Assembly (NCBI GenBank): GCA_030672315.1
Contig: DAOVGQ010000064.1
Coordinates: 1 to 13,762, forward strand
Direction: 5' to 3'
DNA: 13,762 nt
From: Candidatus Aenigmatarchaeota archaeon
GTDB taxonomy: Archaea; Aenigmatarchaeota; Aenigmatarchaeia; QMZP01
The notes below the pieces were generated by a model. It saw only the letters and a program-made list of their open reading frames with translations. It made no database searches and was not told the DNA's origin. Below are positions 6,820 to 12,406 of the stretch, in pieces (positions within the stretch are counted from its first letter, which is position 1; each line of letters opens with the position of its first letter). A program made the translations under genes and the position numbers.

Positions 6820-7260
6820 CTATATTCCGAGTACGGCCCCAACTACCCCGACAAGGTACGGGACAGCCACTATGGTCAGCACAAAGAAGACAGCCCCCAC
6901 AATCAGGGCATGCAGGATGCTCAGGTCCTCAAAGAATACCTTTAGCATGGCCACCCAGATGAGCAGGGGGAGTATTATTCCTATAAAGGGGATGCCAGCT
7001 ATTACGGGTATAAGGAAACCCACAACCCCGACAAAATTTATCACGTTCACAATGAACACTACAACAAAGGCCCTCTTAAGGACCAGCATCTCGCCATACA
7101 TCCTGTTAAAGGCCATCAGGACAAGAATAAGGACAATGCCGCCCACGAGAGTTGATATGACAAGATTGATGATTATAGTTATCCAGAAACCCGTGGCATT
7201 GGTGCTGGCCAGCTGAGCAACGGAGTTGAGGTCAAAGGGAATGTTGAGGAAATCGACCAT
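6820..7260 (-). CDS. Four-helix integral membrane protein, unknown function
   Basis: Not recognised. The 146-residue protein is very hydrophobic, with about four membrane segments: roughly residues 25-50, 63-83, 86-108 and 115-145. A short soluble N-terminus (MVDFLNIPFDLNSVAQL) precedes them. No catalytic or transport motif is evident. The ATG is supported by a TATA-like box about 26 bases upstream (7283-7290). It converges on L10e, with 27 bases between the stops. Confidence 0.8.
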   Translation of the reverse strand: MVDFLNIPFDLNSVAQLASTNATGFWITIIINLVISTLVGGIVLILVLMAFNRMYGEMLVLKRAFVVVFIVNVINFVGVVGFLIPVIAGIPFIGIILPLLIWVAMLKVFFEDLSILHALIVGAVFFVLTIVAVPYLVGVVGAVLGI

Positions 7261-7282
7261 GTTAAATAATTACTTCTTTGTT

Positions 7283-7290
7283 CTTAAATG
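7283..7290 (-). promoter_or_regulatory. TATA box for the 6820-7260 gene
   Basis: Minus strand CATTTAAG, about 26 bases before ATG 7260, inside the short gap to the gene at 7293-7592. It implies separate leaderless transcription of the membrane protein. Confidence 0.5.
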
Positions 7291-7292
7291 CG

Positions 7293-7592
7293 TTAAGATT
7301 TATACATCTCCTTTATGATCCTGTCTTTGTAATAACCGTTATTATCGAACATATCTTGGATAAGATGGGACATGCCTCTTGCAAAGGGATATACGAACCT
7401 TTCATATTTTTTAGATATTGACAGGGCAGAACCCTTTTCAACCCCTCTGTCCCTCAGGCGGCAGTAGACAATCAATGGGTTGATATCGTGCTGGAGAAAC
7501 TGATAGGCATTAAACGCAAAATCATCTAGCACATCTATCTTCATTCTTATGGCCACGCTGCTGTTTGCCATGGTATGGTCACTTACTGCCAT
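7293..7592 (-). CDS. Hypothetical protein, 99 residues
   Basis: Not recognised. A soluble, mixed-charge protein beginning MAVSDHTMANSSVAIR, with an aromatic-rich middle (FAFNAYQFLQHDINPL) and a basic C-terminus. No signal peptide or membrane segment is seen. A TTG one codon upstream is in frame, but ATG 7592 fits better with the AT-rich TATA-like region at 7608-7620. The gene is more AT-rich than the neighbouring glmU. It lies 68 bases downstream of glmU on the same strand but seems to have its own promoter. Confidence 0.68.
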   Translation of the reverse strand: MAVSDHTMANSSVAIRMKIDVLDDFAFNAYQFLQHDINPLIVYCRLRDRGVEKGSALSISKKYERFVYPFARGMSHLIQDMFDNNGYYKDRIIKEMYKS

Positions 7593-7607
7593 CAAATTCG
7601 CAAACCG

Positions 7608-7620
7608 CCTATTAATAATT
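7608..7620 (-). promoter_or_regulatory. TATA-like region for the 7293-7592 gene
   Basis: Minus strand AATTATTAATAGG, centred about 22-24 bases before ATG 7592. This is consistent with leaderless transcription, but other AT-rich stretches lie close by. Confidence 0.4.
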
Positions 7621-7660
7621 GTATTAATGGACTAATAAAAGCCATCATCCGGGGCAGTTG

Positions 7661-8854
7661 CTAATCGGTGATGTCCCTGTCAACAACCTGGCCGGGCAGG
7701 GTGGTCTTCCCGGGCCATATCTTCCTGCCTGGATAGATAATTGTCCTTACCCCGAGCCTGACGCCGTCTCCTATTACTGCCCCGAACTTGCTGCGGCCTG
7801 TCCCAACCAGCTTACCCTTGACAGCGCTCCTCACGACGCCCCTGTCGTGCCTCAGGTTGGCTGTTATGCTCCCTGCTGCAAGGCTCACATCATTCCCTAT
7901 CACCGAATCCCCAACATAGTTCAGGTGTGGGGCCTTGCTCTTGTCCCCTATTACCGAGTTCTTGACCTCGGATGCGTTGCCGACCCTGCACCCGTCTCCT
8001 ATACTGGTGCGGGGCCTTATGTAGCAGTTCGGCCCGATGAGGCAGTCCCGTCCAATCATGACAGGCCCCTCTATATAGGAGCCGGCCAGCACCCTCGTGC
8101 CCACTCCTATGGATACCTTGCCCTTCAGGGTCGCGCCCTCCTCAACCTCCCCGTCCATGGAGGGCTCCATACCCTCAAGCAGGAATTTATTGGCCTCCAG
8201 AAGGTCCCAGGGATAGCCCACAGGAACCCATCCCTTAGTGGCCCTGGCAACCCTGACAGGCCTCTCCCTGGCCAGCCCGTTCACAGCCTCATTGAGCTCG
8301 TACTCCCCCCTGGGGGTCTTCCTGAGCTTCCTTATGTGGGGGAATATCTCGGGTCCCAGAACATAGAGCCCGCAGTTGGCCAGATTGGATTTCGCCTGTT
8401 TGGGCTTCTCCTGAAAATCAGAAACAATATCCTTCTTCTCAACCCACACGCCAAAGCTGGAAGGGTCCCGGACCTCTTGGGCAAGCAGCGAGGGTTTCTC
8501 CTTCAAAAGCATCTCCACATTCTCCCTGGAATAGATGTCATCACCCATCATAACAATGAATTCATCCTTCCCGATATAAGGCTCGGCAGAGAGCAGGGCA
8601 TGACCTGTTCCAAGCTGCTCCTTCTGCCCGGCATAGGTCAGCTTGATTCCCTGGAACCCCCTGCCAAGGGCCTTCTCAATCATCTCCCTCCTGTAGCCCA
8701 CAACCAGGACGGCCTCGTCAACCAGACCCCTCAGGGCCTCGAGGTTGTGCTGGAGGAGCGGCTTTCCCGCTACCTTTATCAGGACCTTGGGAACGGTAAG
8801 CGTGAGCGGATAAGTCCTTGTCGACTGCCCTGCTGCGAGAATAACTGCTTTCAT
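7661..8854 (-). CDS. glmU: Bifunctional sugar-1-phosphate nucleotidylyltransferase/acetyltransferase, archaeal GlmU type
   Basis: Acts late in UDP-GlcNAc synthesis, by acetylating GlcN-1-P and then transferring UMP. The N-terminal half is a nucleotidyltransferase: LAAGQSTRTYPLT then PKVLIKVAGKP, with GTGHALL and GDD metal-site motifs. The C-terminal half (about 235-390) is a left-handed beta-helix of hexapeptide repeats. It contains APHLNYVGDSVIG (His310, Tyr313) and TANLRHD (Asn333), residue types I recall as acetyltransferase active-site positions in the Sulfolobus ST0452 enzyme. The 397-residue length fits that archaeal form (about 400). ATG 8854 has GAGGGGG at 8860-8866 with a five-base spacer; the frame extends further upstream, but only this start gives MKAVILAAG. 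Sugar specificity (GlcNAc, GalNAc or another) is not certain. It lies downstream of glmS on the same strand. Confidence 0.9.
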   Translation of the reverse strand: MKAVILAAGQSTRTYPLTLTVPKVLIKVAGKPLLQHNLEALRGLVDEAVLVVGYRREMIEKALGRGFQGIKLTYAGQKEQLGTGHALLSAEPYIGKDEFIVMMGDDIYSRENVEMLLKEKPSLLAQEVRDPSSFGVWVEKKDIVSDFQEKPKQAKSNLANCGLYVLGPEIFPHIRKLRKTPRGEYELNEAVNGLARERPVRVARATKGWVPVGYPWDLLEANKFLLEGMEPSMDGEVEEGATLKGKVSIGVGTRVLAGSYIEGPVMIGRDCLIGPNCYIRPRTSIGDGCRVGNASEVKNSVIGDKSKAPHLNYVGDSVIGNDVSLAAGSITANLRHDRGVVRSAVKGKLVGTGRSKFGAVIGDGVRLGVRTIIYPGRKIWPGKTTLPGQVVDRDITD

Positions 8855-8886
8855 AAAAGCCCCCTCAGTTCCTTTCACAATTTCTT

Positions 8887-8899
8887 CATAAATATAAAG
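8887..8899 (-). promoter_or_regulatory. TATA box for glmU
   Basis: Minus strand CTTTATATTTATG, centred about 40 bases before ATG 8854. It would give a short leader of about 15 bases that includes the GAGGGGG ribosome-binding site. glmU may therefore be transcribed alone as well as by read-through from glmS. Confidence 0.5.
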
Positions 8900-8909
8900 A
8901 TTTCGTGGT

Positions 8910-10664
8910 TTATTTGACTGTGACCGATTTTGCCAGATTGCGGCAGTAATCGGGATCACACCCCCTCATAACCCCCAGGTGGTAGGCCAATATCTGGACC
9001 GGAATGATGTTGACTATGGGTGATGCATTCCCCACATCCGGAACCCTGAGCCAGTAGTCAAAGACTTCATGGTTCTCAGGGGATATCCCAATAATGTAGC
9101 CTCCCCTGGCCTTTATCTCCATGGCATTGGATATTATGTCATCCCTGGTCTCATCATTTGCCACGAGGACTATACAGGGAGCGCCCTCCTCTATCAGGGC
9201 CAGGGGACCGTGCTTGAGCTCTCCCCCTGCAAACCCCTGTGCATGTATGTAGCTAACCTCCATTATCTTTATAGCAGATTCAAGGGCCATTGGATAGTTG
9301 AGCGACCTGCCTATTATATAGACGTTCCTGCTGTTCCTTAGCTTCCTGGCCAGCTTTGCAATCCTTGCTTCGTACCTTGGGTTGAGCATGTCATTAACCT
9401 TGGAGGCTGTCTCTATCAGGAGGCGCTTCCCCTCATGGAGCCTGCCGGCAACAGCATATGCCAGGAGCGTGACAAGAGCCAGCTGCGCAGTCGTTGCCTT
9501 GGTGGATGCCACTGCCTTCTCAGGGCCGGCGTTTATCATGAAGGCATAATCAGAATTCCTGTGCAGGGAGGAGCCCATCACGTTCACAAGGGATATCACC
9601 CTGACTCCCATCCTCTTGGCTGTCTCTACTGCTTCCATTACATCGGCTGTCTCTCCGCTCTGGGATATTGTTACAAGAAGGGTCTTGTCGGTCAGGAAGT
9701 GCTGGTAGTTCGGGAACTCAGAAGAAACAATAAAATTCACGTGCTTGTTGGCAACCTTGGAGAATATGTACTCTCCTGCCAAACAGACCTTTCCTGCAGT
9801 GCCGCAGCCTGTGAAGAAGGTTCCATAGGCCTTGCCTATCTCCTCGGCAGTCTTGCGAATAGCTTCCTCATTCTGGTTGATTGCCCTCATTATCGTATCC
9901 TTCTGTTCCATGATTTCCTTTATCATAAAGTGCGGGTATTCCCCCTTCTCTGCCTGCCCGACATCCCAGTCTATGGTTATGAGCCTCTTTCTGACAGGCT
10001 TGCCTGTTTCTATGTTAAAGAACCTGGTCTTTCCATCAGCCACGACCATCTCGTTGTCATCCAGGTACATGACCTTGTTGGTGTGCTTCAGAAAGGCGGG
10101 TATGTCACTTGCTATGAAGGTCTTGGATTTACCCCTTCCCACTATAAGGGGCGAGCCCCTCCTCACGGCCACAATCCTTTTCTCATCTGCCTTGATTACG
10201 GCTATGGCATACCTTCCCTTGAGCTCCTGGACAGCCTTTATCACAGCATTCTCGAATCCCAGTGACAGGTTCTCTTCTATCAGGTGGGGGATTATTTCCG
10301 TGTCCGTCTCAGAGCTGAAAGCATGACCTTTCTTGACTAGTCCTTTCTTGAGATCCTGGAAGTTCTCTATTATCCCGTTGTGAACCACGGCTATCCTGCC
10401 CGAGCAGTCTGTGTGTGGGTGGGCATTCCTCTTTGTGACGCTCCCGTGGGTGGCCCAGCGCGAATGCCCCACACCGAGCCTTCCAGGAAGTCTGCCCGGC
10501 CTGGTGTCGCTGATCTTCCCCACACCCTTTTCTATGTGAATAGCTCCCTTGTCCAGGGTGGCAAATCCATAGGAATCATAGCCCCTGTACTCCAGCCTCT
10601 TGAGCGCATCGTGTATTATGGGCGAGGCCTTCCCGTCACCGATGTAGCTGACTATGCCGCACAT
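8910..10664 (-). CDS. glmS: Glutamine-fructose-6-phosphate aminotransferase (isomerizing)
   Basis: Makes glucosamine-6-phosphate from fructose-6-phosphate and glutamine, the first committed step to UDP-GlcNAc. The protein begins MCGIVSYIG with the catalytic Cys2 of the glutaminase domain, followed by GHSRWATHG and HNGIIEN (domain about 1-215). Two SIS sugar-isomerase domains follow (about 270-570), with TGCGTA, SQSGETADV and GFAGGELKHGPLALI. It ends with the typical NLAKSVTVK tail. The 584-residue length is slightly below the E. coli 609 but complete. It is divergent from the winged-helix regulator and upstream of glmU. The product GlcN-6-P still needs a phosphoglucosamine mutase, which is not in the window. 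Confidence 0.97.
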   Translation of the reverse strand: MCGIVSYIGDGKASPIIHDALKRLEYRGYDSYGFATLDKGAIHIEKGVGKISDTRPGRLPGRLGVGHSRWATHGSVTKRNAHPHTDCSGRIAVVHNGIIENFQDLKKGLVKKGHAFSSETDTEIIPHLIEENLSLGFENAVIKAVQELKGRYAIAVIKADEKRIVAVRRGSPLIVGRGKSKTFIASDIPAFLKHTNKVMYLDDNEMVVADGKTRFFNIETGKPVRKRLITIDWDVGQAEKGEYPHFMIKEIMEQKDTIMRAINQNEEAIRKTAEEIGKAYGTFFTGCGTAGKVCLAGEYIFSKVANKHVNFIVSSEFPNYQHFLTDKTLLVTISQSGETADVMEAVETAKRMGVRVISLVNVMGSSLHRNSDYAFMINAGPEKAVASTKATTAQLALVTLLAYAVAGRLHEGKRLLIETASKVNDMLNPRYEARIAKLARKLRNSRNVYIIGRSLNYPMALESAIKIMEVSYIHAQGFAGGELKHGPLALIEEGAPCIVLVANDETRDDIISNAMEIKARGGYIIGISPENHEVFDYWLRVPDVGNASPIVNIIPVQILAYHLGVMRGCDPDYCRNLAKSVTVK

Positions 10665-10692
10665 AACATCACTGTCATTTAATTCACCTGCA

Positions 10693-10701
10693 GAATATAA
10701 A
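10693..10701 (-). promoter_or_regulatory. TATA box for glmS
   Basis: Minus strand TTTATATTC, centred 33 bases before ATG 10664, giving a leader of about 8 bases or less. It lies in the divergent region shared with the winged-helix gene, but the two genes use separate boxes. Confidence 0.5.
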
Positions 10702-10749
10702 GGCTTTATTGAAAAAATATTTTTTAAACCATGAGCATGAAAGGCAAAC

Positions 10750-10760
10750 CTTTATAAATA
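10750..10760 (+). promoter_or_regulatory. TATA box for the winged-helix/S-layer-like regulator
   Basis: CTTTATAAATA-type box, the best-looking archaeal TATA in the window, preceded by AAACC. Transcription would start near 10780, about 225 bases before the likely start codon at 11008. Further AT-rich boxes, such as TTTATAA at 10775-10781, are possible alternatives. Confidence 0.5.
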
Positions 10761-10841
10761 CAATTAAAAAATAATTTATAACGTTAGCAAAACATTATGA
10801 ATAATCACAAGACAAATATTTCCCATCCAAAGGAAGGCTCC

Positions 10842-10996
10842 GTAACCAATTGCAAGGCGAGGCAGTACTTGCCGTTGCGTAGCATTGCCATCTCCGATGG
10901 CAAAATTTGACACCAGAGGTGTCAAAGCAATGGATCTCAAATTGTTACCAGATTAAACAGTTAAGGTGAATGGTACATGCCGGCACGTAGTGCCGG
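10842..10996 (+). promoter_or_regulatory. Structured RNA leader of the winged-helix gene (multi-hairpin)
   Basis: Most of the 343-base gap between glmS and the regulator gene is promoters plus this element. Visible pairings: an outer stem GTAAC(C)AATT-type at 10842-10851 with AATTGTTAC at 10940-10948 (one bulge); GCAA 10852-10855 with TTGC 10875-10878 enclosing GGCA/TGCC; TTGCCATC 10885-10892 with GATGGCAA 10896-10903, loop TCC; TTTGACACC 10906-10914 with GGTGTCAAA 10918-10926, loop AGA; and CCGGCAC 10980-10986 with GTGCCGG 10990-10996, loop GTA. A competing helix, CATTGC 10883-10888 with GCAATG 10927-10932, would break the second hairpin. Together this resembles a multibranched cis-regulatory RNA. 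I do not recognise a known riboswitch class. Confidence 0.5.
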
Positions 10997-11007
10997 ATGG
11001 TGATGGT

Positions 11008-11946
11008 ATGAAGAAGCAGCACTTCCTGCTCAGGACTGACGGCACTAGACATGTCATGCACCCCGTCAAGGTCTTTGACAGCCCCGAGGCCATGAGGGCA
11101 TTCTCCAGCAAACTGGGCTGGAGGGTCTTCAGGGAGCTTGCCGAGCCGGCCTGCCCCATGGACATAGCAAGGAAGCTGGGAGTCCATGAGCAGAAGGTCT
11201 ATTATTACATAAGGAAGTTCAGGCAAGCAGGCCTGATAAGGGAGGCAGGCCTCGAGTCCAGGGGTGGCGCAACAGCCAGGTTCTACCAGGCCAGGTACAG
11301 CTCCTTCTCTGTAAGCCTGGGAGATCCTGCAGGCAGGGAGCTAAACATATCATCTCCTGCCCACCTGAAGCTGCTCAGGCCCTTTATCGAGGACGGAAAC
11401 CTCAACGCCAAGATAATAGTAGGCTCCCCTGACCCCCACGGCCCCTGGAAGGCCCGTGCCTCTGACTCCTGCTGCGCAATAGACTTCGCACTCTTCATGG
11501 GGGCCTTCACCAGCGGCAGGCAGGCCCCGAACTACAGCCTGGACACCGAGGTCAGGGAGAGGGACCTCAGGGGAAACCTCATACTTATAGGGGGCCCCAC
11601 CGTCAACATGGTCACAAGGAGGATAAACAACATCCTCCCGGTATTCATTGACCTCAGGGGCAATGCCAAGATAAGGTCGAGCCTTTCAGGAAGGGCCTAC
11701 AAAGAAGATGAGGTCGGCATGGTTGTCATAATAGACAATCCCTGGGACAGGAAGAGGGGCTCAAGGATTCTTGTCATTGCAGGCAACCGATTCCAGGGAA
11801 CCCGCTCGGCCATACTCGCCTGGATAAAGAAACTTGACAAGATAATGGCCGGCAATGTCAACGACAGGAAGGTCATTGCCAAAGTCGTCCGCGGATACGA
11901 CATGGATGGCGACGGTGTGATAGACAGCCCGGAGATACTGGAGTAG
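11008..11946 (+). CDS. Winged-helix DNA-binding protein with S-layer-like C-terminal domain and EF-hand loop
   Basis: Probably a transcription regulator. Residues about 35-95 form an ArsR-like winged helix (LGWRVFRELAEPACPMDIAR, then HEQKVYYYIRKFRQAGLI). Residues about 130-295 resemble archaeal S-layer C-terminal domains: NLILIGGPTVN (190-200), IIDNPW, ILVIAG (254-259) and a following GTRSAILAW. The C-terminus ends with a complete 12-residue EF-hand-type loop (298-309, D-x-D-G-D-G-x-I-D-x-x-E), so calcium binding is plausible. There is no signal peptide, so it should be cytoplasmic although it looks like part of a cell-surface protein. ATG 11008 is preferred: a GGTGAT Shine-Dalgarno sequence lies at 10999-11004. 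An in-frame GTG at 10966 would add 14 residues but would translate through the CCGGCAC hairpin. It lies directly upstream of the S-layer gene. Control of S-layer synthesis is inferred from this context. Confidence 0.85.
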   Translation: MKKQHFLLRTDGTRHVMHPVKVFDSPEAMRAFSSKLGWRVFRELAEPACPMDIARKLGVHEQKVYYYIRKFRQAGLIREAGLESRGGATARFYQARYSSFSVSLGDPAGRELNISSPAHLKLLRPFIEDGNLNAKIIVGSPDPHGPWKARASDSCCAIDFALFMGAFTSGRQAPNYSLDTEVRERDLRGNLILIGGPTVNMVTRRINNILPVFIDLRGNAKIRSSLSGRAYKEDEVGMVVIIDNPWDRKRGSRILVIAGNRFQGTRSAILAWIKKLDKIMAGNVNDRKVIAKVVRGYDMDGDGVIDSPEILE

Positions 11947-11948
11947 CT

Positions 11949-11995
11949 CTGATTTGAGGGCGAATCAGGCAATTTTGACTTAATTGCTATTTTTT
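11949..11995 (+). terminator. Tandem-hairpin terminator with T run
   Basis: Two hairpins directly follow the stop codon: CTGATT (11949-11954) with AATCAG (11963-11968), then GCAATT (11969-11974) with AATTGC (11982-11987). Six T residues follow (11990-11995). This is a convincing end signal and separates the regulator transcript from the S-layer gene. Confidence 0.65.
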
Positions 11996-12040
11996 GTCTA
12001 TATTAAATATAAATACCTATTTTTGTTTTTTGAACAATCA

Positions 12041-12050
12041 TTTTAAAAAA
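12041..12050 (+). promoter_or_regulatory. Candidate TATA box for the S-layer gene
   Basis: TTTTAAAAAA, preceded by another AT-rich candidate, TATTAAATATAAATAC (12001-12016). Either would place transcription start at about 12030-12072, leaving a leader of roughly 335-375 bases. Confidence 0.4.
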
Positions 12051-12168
12051 TAGACCTGTTAGATTATGGTTGCAGCAATACAAAGACTGTTACTTACACC
12101 CATGAAACTGTTTCACACAAATAATATATACCAAGAGAGGGGAACTATTATCATCAACATGTCCCTGG

Positions 12169-12368
12169 ATTGCCATCTTGCCCGACCTTCCCCTAATTTG
12201 CTTGCCGGTGACTTCGTCACCGGATTGGGCTCTTGGGGTCGGGAAGGAAAGGTTGGCAGACCGGGAGCGTGTTATCTTGAATGCGCTGAAAACTATCAGT
12301 TGAATTGGTAGATGGATGCGCGGTTCGAGAGATGTGCCTCATCAACAACCGAATTCATTCGGTAGTTG
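12169..12368 (+). promoter_or_regulatory. Long structured RNA leader of the S-layer gene
   Basis: The 460-base gap before the S-layer gene holds the regulator terminator, AT-rich promoter sequence and this structured region. A rod-like stem runs from CCCGACC (12181-12187) paired with GGTCGGG (12237-12243), through CCC(T)AAT (12191-12197) with ATTGGG (12224-12229), to a perfect 8-bp hairpin CCGGTGAC (12205-12212) with GTCACCGG (12216-12223), loop TTC. A second strong hairpin lies at 12343-12368: CCGAA/TTCGG, loop TTCA, extended by CAAC/GTTG with one mismatch. It ends 25 bases before the GGAGG ribosome-binding site. CCATCT (12173-12178) could also pair with AGATGG (12310-12315). Not a class I recognise. 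Confidence 0.5.
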
Positions 12369-12406
12369 TATAGTGGCATATGATTAAAGATACGGAGGAA
12401 TTAAGT

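Noticed and set aside
7658..8917. 419-codon plus-strand open frame
   Set aside because: It lies almost exactly opposite the well-supported GlmU-type gene. The product is rich in Pro, Gly, His and Leu with no family features.
9435..10265. 276-codon plus-strand open frame inside glmS
   Set aside because: Antisense to conserved GlmS domains, with no promoter, ribosome-binding site or recognisable domain.
10966..11007. Upstream GTG start for the winged-helix gene
   Set aside because: No separate ribosome-binding site precedes it, and the added codons would pass through a perfect CCGGCAC hairpin. ATG 11008 has a GGTGAT site, although its three-base spacer is short.
12235..12270. Resemblance to SRP or RNase P RNA segments (GGAAGG, GACCGGGAGC)
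   Set aside because: Only short matches. The conserved core elements of either RNA in the right order are missing.
12316..12340. tRNA-like T-loop GGTTCGAGA
   Set aside because: The flanking bases do not form a five-base T stem, and no acceptor, D or anticodon arms can be drawn around it.
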